A stretch of DNA of 64,000 nt, taken from assembly GCA_936450465.1 (NCBI GenBank), contig OW388294.1:70218075-70282074 (forward strand), written 5' to 3'. A model generated the notes under the pieces. That model ran no database searches. It was not told where the DNA came from and saw only the letters and a list, made by a program, of their open reading frames with translations. Each line of letters starts with the position of its first letter. The stretch's first letter is position 1. The DNA is from Gibbula magus (taxonomy: Eukaryota; Mollusca; Gastropoda; Trochida; Trochidae). Below are positions 28,001 through 43,000 of this stretch, piece by piece. The translations under genes were made by a program, and so were the position numbers.

Positions 28001-31000
28001 AAAGTGCTGAAAATTATTGACTTTAAAAGGATTTCTTTATACCTGTAATACACATTTGTGGTGTTGGATTAGTGAGTATATAGTATATATATATAGTGAG
28101 TAAATATGTAAAATATATATCTATGTGGTACTCACATCACTCGTGCTGACGAGCCAGGACATATCTGCAGATGAAACAAGTTGACCATCCACAAAGCAGC
28201 GGATCTCGGACTTGCTCCATCGGTTGTACACGTGGGCTATCGTAATCATGTACCACTGGAATAAACAGGCGATTTCAATTCTTTCAATATGTTCAAAATG
28301 TCAAAGAAAACAGGTATAATAGCAACTTCATGTCACATCAAAAGTCTCAAAAGGATTGACAACAACCAAATATTGAATTGACAACAACCTTATAAAGGAC
28401 TGAAAACAATAAATATTTTCAAAATACTTAGCTTCTTACTAATAAAACTGTGTTTGAATACAGATTACTTTTAAAATCCAATAACTTATGAATGATCATA
28501 TTCTGGAAACTGAGAAACACTAAACAGTTCATAAAAGATTGTGAATCATTATCATCTTAATTAAGATCATCTTCTTTTATATTGAAAATGGTTGACAAAA
28601 TGGTTGATGGCAATGACCAAATTAAGATTGATTAAGGTTTCATTCAGGACCTAAAATTTCTTGAACATTGGGCAATGAATTATTTGGACAAGAAGTGAAA
28701 CATATTTGAATAGAGGTTTAAAAAGGCGGCTCAGTGATATCATTAACAAGGGGAGACAGGTGGTCCAACCACAGACGGAATACCACAAACGTTAACTATA
28801 CTGTTCTATATCTTACTACTCATCATATTTACATAACTAGGAGGACGGAGGACATCCAATGAAAAGGAATGTTTGCATCCATAATTGATGAAAATGTTCC
28901 AACTTACCTTCCTGGGTTGGAACTCATAGTTTACACAGTTCTGGAATCCTTTCCCCTTCACCTTCATAGACGTGATGATCAGAGACTCCCCTACAAAGTG
29001 GGCTGAGTACCCCACCCCCTTGCTTGTACGGAAACTGAAATTAGGAGATATTCTTTCTAAAGGGAGGGTTCTAGAGGGATATTTTTGTGGAAATGAAGTT
29101 CGAGGTGACATGGCAGTTCACACATATTTCTAAACACAATGCAATTGAATTATACAATTGAGGGTAAATTTTGATGACTTTATATTTGGCAATTTGACAT
29201 TCATTGAAACATAAAAACAACAAAAAGTGTGGAAAGCTATGACATACCGAGACACTGTTCATCGGTGTGTAGATATTTGTTACTTTGTGGTTTAGTCTAT
29301 CAATGAATGTTTTGATAATCAGTTGAAAAGTTGTGAAATCAGTAAAAATACAGTATTTTTCTCATTTCACACTATGCACGAAAACAAAATGGCAGACACT
29401 GCGATCCAACAATAATTCACATTTAATCCTGAAGCTACTGAATTAAATAGTGATGAAAAAACATTCTAAGTGTGCAATTTTAAGGAATCACATGTTGTGA
29501 ACAAAGGGAAAACTAACAACTGGCTAGGCTAGGATTTTGAATATTTTCAATATTAATTCATGTAAAAAGCAATTAAAAATAAATCATAAAATAACTTATC
29601 AATTCAAATTTTGAAATGAACCAGTGTTTCATAAATTTATCCCAATATCATATTAAAAGATGAATTTGTTTTGGACAGTGATGTAACTTCATGTCAGCAC
29701 AACCTGAGGTAAGAAACGAGCAAATCTTCTTTAGCAGAGATTGTGAGGCATCATAACAACATCCTATTATGACATAAATCAATAATATCCTGTGCCATGT
29801 TTGGATATTAGACGACTGCGGCAGACACAAACAAGTTGACACTGATGCTGAAATAGTGCTTTAAGTCCGACTTTATTATTAGGAAAGAATCTGCTGGCTT
29901 TATGGAAATGACACAAAGTATGAAACCATATCAATTTGTATTATGATTTATTCTCTCATTAGCAGAGAAATAAAATATGATAGAGCCATTGACTCTGTAG
30001 CTCATCAATTTTTTCAAGATTACAGTTTTTAGGGGCAGATCCTATGATTCGCATTGTGACAAAAGGGTAACTTTAGACATTCGTAAACAATTTTTCAATA
30101 TTTGTTGTATTTATCTCAATATGTGTACATATCGCACCATCACATTTTGCAGGGATATAATAAACTTTCATGTATGTTGCATAAAATAGTCTTTGGAGTA
30201 AAATTTAGTCTACTATGAAATTTAATAACTTTTACATTTTTCCAAGAATTTCCAGAAGTTTGTCAATACTTGCTAAATAGGGACATGCATTATAGAAAAG
30301 GCTCTTATTTTATACATTGTCATGGGGCAGGATTAGATATAGATAATCTTGAAAAGTCAATTTTTTTCCTCTTGTCATCCAATGAAAAAAACCCAAAAAA
30401 TAGTTACAACCTGCCATATTAAAAAAAATAGGATTTTTATGCAATATAAAGTACCCCAAGGAGGATCCCTTCTAAAAAAGAACCAATATTTGACAAACTC
30501 CATTTGATATGTTCTATTTACTAACCAGTATAGATACGGTTTCTCCCGCTCAACACTGGCTCCAGTGACGGGGTCCAGTCGGATCCAACAAGAGAAGGTC
30601 CAGCCGCTCTGATAGGGCCATGTCTTGATTGGCGGCAGAGCTATGTGCTGCAACACAACATTGGCATTACAGTCTGTGTTTACAGAAAAATAAAAAATTA
30701 ATTGAAGTGTCACATTCACATTTTACAATAAAATACACTATAGGCATACAATTGATATAAAGAGGTCTATAGTTTTAGCCGATGATAATCTATCAATATT
30801 ATTGCTTATATCATTATGTTTTAATAAAATGATAAGAAATGATACCTAACAATTACTATAAAGATTCATTTGTGTAATTAACTTGAAAATTAATTTTCCT
30901 TTAAAAAAAAATTATATCATCAAATTGAAATGAAGTAAATCAATTGCAAAACAAAGAGTCTACTTTGGCTAATGTAGATACCCGGTAAGTAAATGTGATA

Positions 31001-34000
31001 TAAGTAAGTAAAGAAAGTATATATGATGAAAGTAAGTGAACATGATGCAAGTAAAAATGATGTAGGTAATACACATAAGTAAATCTAATGTAATACACAT
31101 TAGTAAATCTAATGTAATACACATTAGTAAATCTAGGTATGATGTAGGTAAGTAAATATGATGTAGGTAAGTAAATATGATGTAGGCAAGTAAATATGAT
31201 GTAGGTAAGTAAATAGATGTAGGTAAGTAATAAGATGTAGGCAAGTAAATATGATGTAGGCAAGTAAATATGATGTAGGTAAGTAAATAGATGTAGGTAA
31301 GTAAATATGATGTAGGTAAGTAAATATGATGTAGGCAAGTAAATATGATGTAGGCAAGTAAATATGATGTAGGTAAATAAATATGATGTAGGTAAATACA
31401 TATGATGTAGGTAAGTAAATAGATGTAGGTAAGTAAATATGATGTAGGTAAGTAAATATGATGTAGGTAAGTAAATATGACGTAGGCAAGTAAATATGAT
31501 GTAGGTAAGTAAATAGATGTAGGCAAGTAAATATGATGTAGGCAAGTAAATATGATGTAGGTAAGTAAATATGATGTAGGCAAGTAAATATGATGTAGGC
31601 AAGTAAATATGATGTAGGTAAATAAATATGATGTAGGTAAATAAATATGATGTAGGTAAGTAAATAGATGTAGGTAAGTAACTATAATGTAGGTAAGTAA
31701 ATATGATGTAGGTAAGTAAATATGACGTAGGCAAGTAAATATGATGTAGGTAAGTAAATAGATGTAGGCAAGTAAATATGATGTAGGCAAGTAAATATGA
31801 TGTAGGTAAGTAAATAGATGTAGGTAAGTAAATATGATGTAGGTAAATAAATATGATGTAGGTAAATAAATATGATGTAGGTAAATAAATATGATGTAGG
31901 TAAGTAAATAGATGTAGGTAAGTAAATATGATGTAGGTAAGTAAATATGATGTAGGTAAGTAAATATGACGTAGGCAAGTAAATATGATGTAGGTAAGTA
32001 AATAGATGTAGGCAAGTAAATATGATGTAGGCAAGTAAATATGATGTAGGTAAGTAAATATGATGTAGGTAAGTAAATATGATGTAGGTAAATATGATGT
32101 AGGTAAGTAAATAAGTAAATATGATGTAGGTAAGTAAATATGATGTAGGTAAGTAAATAGATGTAGGCAAGTAAATATGATGTAGGCAAGTAAATATGAT
32201 GTAGGTAAGTAAATATGATGTAGGTAAATATGATGTAGGTAAGTAAATATGATGTAGGTAAGTAAATATGATGTAGGCAAATAAATATGATGTAGGTAAG
32301 TAAATATGACGTAGGCAAGTAAATATGATGTAGGTAAGTAAATAGATGTAGGTAAGTAAATATGATGGAAGTAAGTAAGTCAGTACCGATCCCTTCTTGC
32401 CGGGGAAGCTGAAGAACTCATCTGGGCCGTGTCGCTGTGGCATCTGACGTAGAACATTCAGTAGCTTCACAGAGTGACGTTGCTGTGGAGAAAAATAAAG
32501 ACTTTATTTTCCTTTTCTGAAGAGGTTCCTGATTTGATCCATACTAAATATTTTCAAAAAGGACAATGTAGAATATGTAAATTAATTCAAACAAAGAAAA
32601 AAACAAAATAGCTTACGACTACCTTAGCGCTTACAGCTTACATTTAGGTCCTGGTTTTGAGTAAAAGAAAAAGGACCCTGGTTTGTTGCATATCAATCAT
32701 TCAGACTCTCGGGAAGCAAGAGATGAGCCAACTCACCCAGACTCCGTCCCTGGTTTTGAGTAGAGAGAAGAGGTCCTTGAGTTCCTTCACTGTGATACTG
32801 TAGCTGGCCAGAGATCCAAGCATGTCCGTCAACAGGTCTGAAACATTCATGGATATTGCAACAGGTCTGAAACATTCACGGATAGTGTAACAGTTCTGAA
32901 ACATTCACGGATAGTGTAACAGTTCTGAAACATTCAAGGATATTGCAACAGGTCTGAAACATTCACGGATAGTGTAACAGTTCTGAAACGTTCACGGATA
33001 GTGTAAACAGTCTGAAACATTCACGGATATTGCAACAGGTCTGAAACAGTCACTGATATGGCAACAGGTCTGAAACATTCACTGATATTTAACAGCTAGG
33101 TCTGAAACATTTACAGATATTATAAGATTCACAGATATTGCAACAGGTCTGAAACATTCAGGGATATTGCAACAAGTCTGAAACATTCACAGATATTGCA
33201 ACAGGTCTGAAACTTTTACAGATATTGTAAGATTCACAAATAGTGTAACAGGTCTGAAACATTAACAAATATTGCAACAGGTCTGAAACATTAACAAATA
33301 TTGCAACAGGTCTGAAACATCCACAGATATTTAACAGCTAGGTCTGAAACTTTTACAGATATTATAAGATTCACAGATATTGCAACAGGTCTAAAACATT
33401 CATGGATATTGCAACAAGTCTGAAACATTCACAGATATTTAACAGCTAGGCCTGAAACATTTACAGATATTACAATAGTCAATAAGATTCACAAATATTG
33501 CAACATATAATATATTTCAGTTATAACAAGAAAAAAGTGAGCATGGCTCACATACCCCCGTCATCTGCTATCCGTCCATTGAGAATTATAGATGTGAAGG
33601 TTACTATGTTTAAAAAAAAGCTTCAAGCATCATAATATTGTCCAAAATAATTTTAGGAACTGACTGTTATTACAAAATTTAATTCACCCAGATGTAATAT
33701 TTTTCAGGTAACTTAATTTTTCCCATTTGGGCATCACACCGGTGATTTGTACCAAGTTCAATTACAGATTCAAGGGCTTTGAAATAATATTGCGGAACTG
33801 GACTGTGAACTCGATAAAGAGTATCATCTGGACTACCTACATGTAAAATTTCATTCACCTAGATGTAATAGTTTCCGAGAAAACTTGTCCCAATTGGAGC
33901 ATCACAGCTCTTTTGGTACAAAGTTCAATTTCGGATTCAAGGGCCATAACTCTGTAAAAAATAATATTTCGGAACTGGTTTTCGAACTCGATGAAGAGTA

Positions 34001-37000
34001 TCATCTGGACTACCTCCATTTTAAATTTCATTCACCTAGATGTTATAGTTTCTGAGAAAACTTGTCCCCATTGGAGCATCACAGATCTTTTGGTACTAAG
34101 TTCAATTTCGGATTCAAGGGCCATAACTCCATAAAAAATAATATTTCGGAACTGGTTTTCGACTCGATGAAGAGTATCATCTGGACTACCTCCATATTAA
34201 ATTTCATTCACCTAGATGTAATAGTTTCCGAGAAAACTTGTCCCCATTGGAGCATCACAGCTCTTTTGGTTCTAAGTTCAATTTCGGATTCAAGGGCCAT
34301 AACTCTGTAAAAAATAATATTTCGGAACTGGTTTTCGAACTCGAGGAAGAATATCATCTGGACTACCTCCATTTTAAATTTCATTCACCTAGATGTAATA
34401 GTTTCTGAGAAAACTTGTCCCCATTGGAGCATCACAGATCTTTTGGTACTAAGTTCAATTTCGGATTCAAGGGCCATAACTCCATAAAAAATAATATTTC
34501 GGAACTGGTTTTCGAACTCGATAAAGAGTATCATCTGGACTACCTCCATATTAAATTTCATTCACCTAGATGTAATAGTTTCTGAGAAAACTTGTCCCCA
34601 TTGGAGCATCACAATTCTTCTGGTACTAAGTTCAATTTCGGATTCAAGGGCCATAACTCCGTAAAAAATAATATTTCAGAACTGGTTTTCGAACTCGATG
34701 AAGAGTATCATCTGGACTACCTCCATATTAAATTTCATTCACCTAGATGTAACAGTTTCTGAGAAAACTTGTCCCTATTGGAGCATCACAGTTCTTCTGG
34801 TACGAAGTTCAATTTCGGTTTCAAGGGCCAAAACTCTGTAAAAAATAATATTTCGGATCTGGTTTTCGAACTCGATAAAGAGTATGGTCATGAGTACTCA
34901 CAACCAAAATTTCATTCACCTAGGTTGAACAGTATCCGAGAAAACTTGTCCCCATTGAACACAATAAAACTAAGTCCAAAAAGTGACGTTTCCATGGAAA
35001 CGACAAAAAATATCAATCTCAGAAAATTTAAAATTGTCTGTGCCCGATTGGAAGAACATGGTTAACATCTGTACAAAGTTTGGTTGATGTACCTTTGACG
35101 GTTTTTGAGAAAATTGACCGGACGGAAGGACGGACGGAAGGACGGACGGAATGACCGCTATATACCCCCGCTTACTTCGTAACGGGGGTATAATTAGGCC
35201 TCTGAAAAACCTATAGGTCTTATGCTAGTGAGATGAAATAAGTTTCAACAAGGTCAATCTAGACTTGCTATTCAGGAGGATAACATGTTTTATTTTTATA
35301 TTTTATTGGAAATATAATGCAATAAAGGCTTTGGGAGAGGATCTATGACATAAATAGTCCATTTTGAAGAAACTGTTGATGTTAGTCTGTTATTTTTACT
35401 TGTTATGTCCATTGTAAGTATTTCATGTGTGTAAAACAGTACAGTTCTAAACTTAACATTCCCTATCACAGTGAATCAACTTAAATAAATTCAATAAATT
35501 TTGAAATGATCAAATTTCTTTACTGACTGTGAACCATTTACATGACCAACGTCTACAACCAAACACCCAACAATGTAATCTAGACCCATGTAACAGAGAA
35601 CGTAAGCTTTGTCATAGACCAGTATATTCCACTAGTATCTAATGAAGCGGATAGTTAAGACACAGTGTTAAAACTATACAAAGAACGTTTTACAGAGAAG
35701 CCACTCCTTTCCTTATTAGTATTAAAGAAAATAATCTAGAACCCATACTATGCAAAGTTAAACTTTATGATAATGAGTCAAATAACATTTATAACTTGTT
35801 GTTATTTGATGAGTAATTATCAGTTTTAAACCATTCTTTCAAACAGCAAGAAACATAATTTGTTTAATTCCTTAGAATAAGGATATGAAATTAAATAATC
35901 AAATGTATATTTTTTAAACATTGCATCATGGCCTTAATAAATTGGAACAGAAGATCAGCTTTTATTATCATTAACATATATTTCTTTCAAAAGGTGAGGG
36001 GAGGTTATATTTTTCTGGGACGGATGCTGCTTAAGGATAAGTTGGTGCTGAGGGTTAAAAACTTACAGGGAGAACGCTTGCAATAGCATTGTGACTTACA
36101 GTGAAACCTGCTTACATTGACTGGAACTAGAGAACAAAAAGTAGCACTGCTTTGGATTTTAGTTGAGCATTGCAACCACACTTTACTTCATGTAACGCAT
36201 ATTGAACATTTGACCTCTTCATTAAAGTAGAATGTGATAACCACTTTGATATCCCCTTCAGATTTTAAACAGAATTTTGTTTCTGATACTAAGCTGAGAT
36301 CTGGATACTGGTATGTTATAAGTATAAGTTATCAGCGCTGACAAAAATGTTCATTATGGCATATATAAGTGTATGAAATAAGACCTTAGTGGCAGCCCAG
36401 AACCTCTAAACTTTTGGTAGGGGCTGTTAACTCTTTTTTTCAATTTTGCCATTTAAACTGACAGAATAACACTTTGGAGCTAGCTTCTTTCTAGTCTATT
36501 TCACACACTGTATATAAGCATTACTTATTTATGCAGTATTTATTGTCATTTTACCACTACCACTGAGTAACAATTTCATTATCTCCAATATATTCTGTCA
36601 ATATAATGATAATTTTGCAACTTTGGACTGAGCCATTTGACTTCCATTGAGAAGACATGAGGTAATGATGTGATTGAGGACGACATCAATACGTCAAAAT
36701 GTCAGCGAGCACACTCTGATAGTGAGCAAGTAGGAAATGACGAGTTCCATGAATACAGACTGACAAGCAACGCTGATAAAGATGACTGGATCACAACCTG
36801 CTGATTCGGCAGAAATTTGTCCAAAAGGGGTAATTTCAGAAAAAGACGAAGTTCTAAGAATATATCCAAGCTTGAAATGTTAATCCTAGAAGGGCTATGT
36901 TCAATACACCGTGATCAATGTCGATTAGGGGAACTGACTGTGATGACTGACATTATACATGAAAGAAGATAAATTTGTTCTCCACGAGGAAAGCTCCCCT

Positions 37001-40000
37001 GATAAGGAATATACGAACTGCTAAAATTATTACAATTTAACCCATAAATTATCATATACATAGTACATATACATAGTGCCATCTTCAAGCTTGAAATATT
37101 TATGCATCACAAAATATTGACATCATGTACAGTCCATATGGATATAAGTGAAACAATAAGTATACTGACAAGCTCAATAGTTTTCTCACTTCAAGTGCCA
37201 GCAGAAAATCTGATGAACATCATTGTGTTGATAAGATATATAGATTTCACTGAACCTGGTGCTAACACTTACAAGAATATTATACTTTTACATTGGGAAG
37301 AATACCTGCAACATCAATGTGGCCATGTATGGCAGTGAAACCTGTAAGCAGTGTGTGCAGTGGTTTCAGGTCATTGTCTCCTTATTTTTAGAAATCATTC
37401 CATGATTTGGTTTCCAATGAGTCCCTACTGAGCCCATATGATTCATGATGTGTTATTTTTTTGTAGGTACTACAACTATCTACATTGTGGATGATGAACA
37501 GACCATGTATGAAGTATGCTTTCTTCCAACTTGAACTGATAATCAAGGAATAATTATTCATATTACTGTCAATATATCTCTGTAAAACAGAGATTCTTAT
37601 GAACTTTCTCTCTGATCATTACTTCATCTTGTTAACAGAAGAATTAAAAAACCCTATCTTCCAAATATTTTAATTAAGGTACGATATATAGCAACTATAT
37701 GAGACAAAATGAACTTTTGACCATGAATTTATTCTATTTGTTGTATTCTTAATCATGACATGACACAAATTCAGTACACAATTTATTGAGTTGATAAGGA
37801 GTTTCAAAAACATATTCTGAAATCCAGAAATCTTGCTAAGTTTATGCATTCAACTTCTAATAGCCCATAAAAAGAATTTTGTTTGGAAGACTCCAACATC
37901 AATTATTAAACCTGACATTAACATCATGCACTGCATACTCCTCCACGCACAAATTCCCTACAATCATAGAAACATGGAACAAGTGAGAAACAAGATGCTT
38001 CATGGATTCTGCTACCATCAATGCTAATGCACGAGTGACCAGTTTCACATTGGTCATCATGGACGGCTAGCAGCTTGGCTGGACATTCAATTGATTGGCT
38101 TAATATGCTGCTGATCGACTATAAGCAACAATTGATATGACTTGAATTCTGCATTAGTGACGGACAGGTCCCATTTCTCTATAGAAAGTAGACAGACAAG
38201 TCCATCAGTGTGGAACACGCACCTTGGTGTCAGGGGAACTGCTGTCAGTACTCACTGCTATACAGTGATGCTTTATTTTGTGGAATACTTATATACGTCA
38301 AGACCCTGTGGGCGGAGAAGATGTGCTAGAATCGGTAATCATCAGGTTTTTGGTCTTCCTCTACATATTATCTGACTTCATGGGTGTTTATTTTCTAAAG
38401 TAAAAAGCTGGTCCATTGACTACTGAATATTTTGTTTTTTTTGTTACATGTTTCAGTTGGAACTTAATTTTTCTAAAGTAGATATTTCTTAAATGAAGAA
38501 ACATTTCTCAAATTTGAATTGATTTTAACATATTTATTCAAGTGAAACAATGGAGTGGTAAGGCTATTCCAAAATAAGTGAAACACTCTTTAACATACAG
38601 CGAATTATAGCGAAAAGTAACATATGTTCATTTTATTTACATAAAGTTGATAATGATAATCAGAATATGAAAATAAGACAATGATAATAGGAAAATTAAA
38701 ATAGGACAATGATAATGATTCAAAGGGACCGATAATAAGAGAATGAACTATATAGATTAGAATTAATCCTTTATCTTTAAAGGAATTCTTTATGTAGAGA
38801 TGTGATTAATAACTACACAAATATTGAGTTCATCAAGATCATAACCAAATAGTATGGCTTCTACTCTAGGTTAGAATAAACAGAACATATCACGATAAAA
38901 TATTCAGTAAAAACATTGTAAAAACTTTTTTCACAGATAGTATTTGAAGAAATTATTAGCCTCAAGAGTTTAATTGAAAGCAAAGGAATAATAGCAGAAA
39001 TTACAACCTTTTTTCTTCACATGATAAAAGTAATGGAGATTGTTGAACATACAGTTTACGGGCAAACTTCAGTTCTTCAAGAAAAACGCTCAATTAATTT
39101 CAGAAAAATATTTTTATTTCGGTGATATGGAAAACAAGTGTCTGTTATTAAGAGCAAAACTTGAGCCGAGTTCTTGAAGAAAAACGCTAATTTAATTTAA
39201 GAAAAGTATTTTTTTATTTCGGCGATATGGAAAACAAGTTTCTCTTATTAAGGGCGAAACTTGAACCAAGTTCTTGAAGAAAAACTTTCACTTCATCTAA
39301 ACAAATATTTTTCCTTTAGGTGTTAACACAACGTAGTTGTTATTATGAAGTTATTTCCAAGTGCCCATGGCACCAATAAACCTGCTTGGTGGAGAAGTAG
39401 CATCAAAGAAACGTAAACCACATCACGTTATTGATCAAGTCCAGGCTCTGATGTTCTCTGTTGACATTACTGCAGCTTGAATGCAGGATTCATAATTTTC
39501 ATATTGACAATTTACAAACCAAATCCTCCAAGTGATGTCAGGCAGTTTTGGATGTTTCATGTCATTCAGTTCCCAAGTTTCATAGGTAGTTCTATATTGT
39601 TAGGATACGTATATGTCTTACTATCAACATTTCATATAATATTACAAATTGGTCTAGATTTTTATCTCTGATGTTAGATCATGTTTTCATACCAACATCT
39701 TACAAGCTCAATATTGAATGCCAATCTTGAATGTCTGTCAGATCCAAATTTGACTTTTAAGAGGCATTTGACCTTGATAGATAATTTCATATACAGAGAA
39801 TTTCACCTAAGCAAGTGTATCACATGACTTTCAAAAAACGAGTTGGTTTATTTTTTTACCCAAGTGACAGCAAGGGTTATACACAAATTTCCAAATGTTT
39901 CGTAAAATGGTATGGTACTTTCAAGTGTAATTTTTTTTATTACTCATTGTATTTCATGTTAATCTGACATGCAAAAAGTTGAAACTGTTGACTCTTGTGA

Positions 40001-43000
40001 CAATGGACAGACAAACAGATTCTATTGGTACATATCCCGTACACATGGCCCGGAAACTAACAGTATTAATTAGGCCCCCGATTTTTTTTATTTAATGATG
40101 TAAACACCGACAATGTATGACACCCAATGCAGTGGCTATTACGCAAAATTGATATATGCACATATGATATATATGACACTGGTTATGTCATACACTTGTT
40201 CCCTCAGTGAATAAAACATGTCTAAACCAAACAAAAGCTGGTAATTTTTCACCATATGGGCAATAATAACAATGTAATTTATCTAATTGTAAAAGAGGTG
40301 AGGTGAGGTGAGTTGGGGTTTAACGCCGCTTTCAAGAGCATTTCACTTATATCGCGGCTGCTAGTATTACGGCAGGGAGAAAGCCCGCAACGCCATGTGG
40401 CTATGCATTGCGGTGAAACCTGCGAGCAACGGCTGGAACTAGCGAACCATGGGTGGTACTACTCTGAAATTCAGTGTAGCATTGCACCCAAACCTTACTG
40501 CGTGTAGAACAGTTCTCTACTGCAGACAAAGTTGCCGTGCCCCTGGCGGGATTCGAACCCTGGACCTCTTGATCCGAAGCCGAACGCGCTAACCACTGCG
40601 CTATCCCGCCCCTTAAAAAGAGGTGCCTAAGATTTGATACTGTTCTGCTACAGTCTACCTACTACTTAAGTTGGATGCAACTTCATTCCAGCATTCCCTG
40701 GGGTTGGTATTAACCTAATGAGCAAACACCGGTCAGACGATAGTGTCCAGAATACTGAAGATTTTTTGATAACATATTTCAAGCAGAGCCGTTATGAAGC
40801 CAGACGATAATGATAGTTCCCCTGAAGCAGAAGACTAACAGTCTTACAGAAATCTCATATATTCTTCAAGAAGTATGTAATATCACGTCCCCTGAGCCAA
40901 ATTTCATGCTAGTGCTTTTTCATTACAGTGGTGAGATGATTTAGGGTTTAAGGTGACTTTCAAAGTATTTCACAAGAATCACGACGGCTAGTATAATTGC
41001 AGTCAGAAAAGTTCAAGGCTACTGTAGATATACATTGCAGTGAAACTTGTGAACGCTAGTTGAAACTTCTGAATATCGGTGATACTACACTGAATTTTGA
41101 TGTACCATTACACTTAAATTTTACGCTTCTGAATAGTGGGTAAAGTTTCTGATCCCAAGGAGGAATTTGAACCCAGACTTGATTCAAAAGCGAGCAAGCT
41201 AACAACTGTGCTATCCTGGCCCCAGGGTTAAATAACGAAATACCATGATAGAATGATCTGTTAGAAATGAAAATTAATTAAATTCCTAAAATTAAATTAT
41301 TGAAATTTTATTTCGGCAGAATGCTATGAATTTGATACAAAAAGAAATTTCTGAAATACATAGTAACGACTGATCATAGGTCATCTACCTAAACAAAATT
41401 CATAGGTCTTAGTCATCAATAGCATCTTGGTGTCCTTTAGATTTTCTTTACTTGAAATGAATTTTTATAAATCTGTCTTACAACGTACCAAAATACATAG
41501 AAATGATTGATTATTTGCAATTAAGTGTAACTAAAATCCAATATCGCTAATACATTACCCTGTCTTCTCAATTTTACCTCAACCCATTCCATTACAGAAA
41601 CGTACATTTAGCTGGGTTCAAATTAGCAGTAGTCTACTAGCTCATGGCAAGTGAAAATGATGGTCAACAAGTAAGATGTACATATTAGACTGAATGATCC
41701 TTAAGATATATCTGGCTAGCTGGAGAGGGTCGGGTCAGTACTGGCAGAAATGCACTAGTTCAAATGGCTTGTGTTAAACCCTGTTCTAGTAACAATAAGG
41801 TTTGTATTCAAATGGTATTAAAACTGATTAAAGCCCAAGAAATAGCTACAGCAATTAACATAGTAAAGAATGAAAAACCCATATTTCAATAAAAATTAAA
41901 TTACATTTTTTTTCTATTAGAAATCGATTTAAATTTAGCTGTATGGGGCGAGGTGAGGTGATTTGGGGTTTAATGCCACTTTCAAGAATATTTCATTTAT
42001 ACCGTGCACGGCTACTAGTATTATGGCAGGGAGAAAGCCCACAACGCTGTGTGACTAAGCATTGTGGTAACTGTATGAACAAACATGTCAAAATATCAAA
42101 TTTCAATTACAGACACAGCATTCAAAGGTAGAAAAGTGAGATATTCTATATTTGTGGGATTGGCAGATTCAAGGGAAAGTGGGATGACGGTAGTAACAAG
42201 TATTGGCAATGGAATGGAGCATATATAAGCTGATCAAGTATAAGGTGTGTGTGTGAAGCAAGAATATGTATATGATAATCTCTTTACAGTTATGTAATTC
42301 AATAATAATATTTCAATCACTTTGAAGATATATAAAAAAAAATAATAAGAGTACCAACATATTGCATCTTGCAAACATTGTGAACTAAAAAAAATAATGT
42401 TTATTTTTAACTGAATCATTTCTTTTTTGTTTGTTTATTCTATTTTGAAAAAGAATTACAACTACTCGATGATGCCCTCACTGCACTCAACAAGAGAGAG
42501 AATTATTATATGATTGCAGGTGAAATACCGGGATCTATCAATGAAAATAAACCGTGTTATCAGTCACTAGTGAAAATAACAATGGAACGTGTTATCAGTC
42601 ACTAGTGACTGATATAACAATGACCTGACGTCATAAAACAATGCTCCGACGTCATGACACGTTCATGACGTCACATTGTTGCTTAGGCGACAGGCTCATT
42701 CTGGAGCCGACTTAGCGTAAATGCAAGTCTATTTCGGTGAATATGCAAAGATTTGGTCATATAATAAATAGAAAATTTGTCTTTTCTTGACAAATACCAT
42801 ATTTATCTCATCTCGTGATGTAGAAAAGTTATATATTTTCACTCGTGGCTGCGCCACTCGTGAAAATATAACCTTTCTACATCACTCGATGAGATAAACA
42901 TGGTATTTGTCAAGAAAAGACAAATATCCTCTAATTATTTAGAGTACACTCAGTACGTTCTGGTTATCTGGCAATCAGTTCTCGGGCCACAAAATCTCAA

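Noticed and set aside
30940..32318. Long minus-strand open frames of about 446-449 codons made of [13 protein letters not shown] repeats
   Set aside because: A 19-bp tandem repeat without stops keeps all frames open and gives the same peptide in each; it is an array, not a gene.
40545..40614. tRNA-Arg gene on the minus strand
   Set aside because: A and B boxes are present, but the anticodon and acceptor stems mispair and the sequence is the head of a dispersed SINE.
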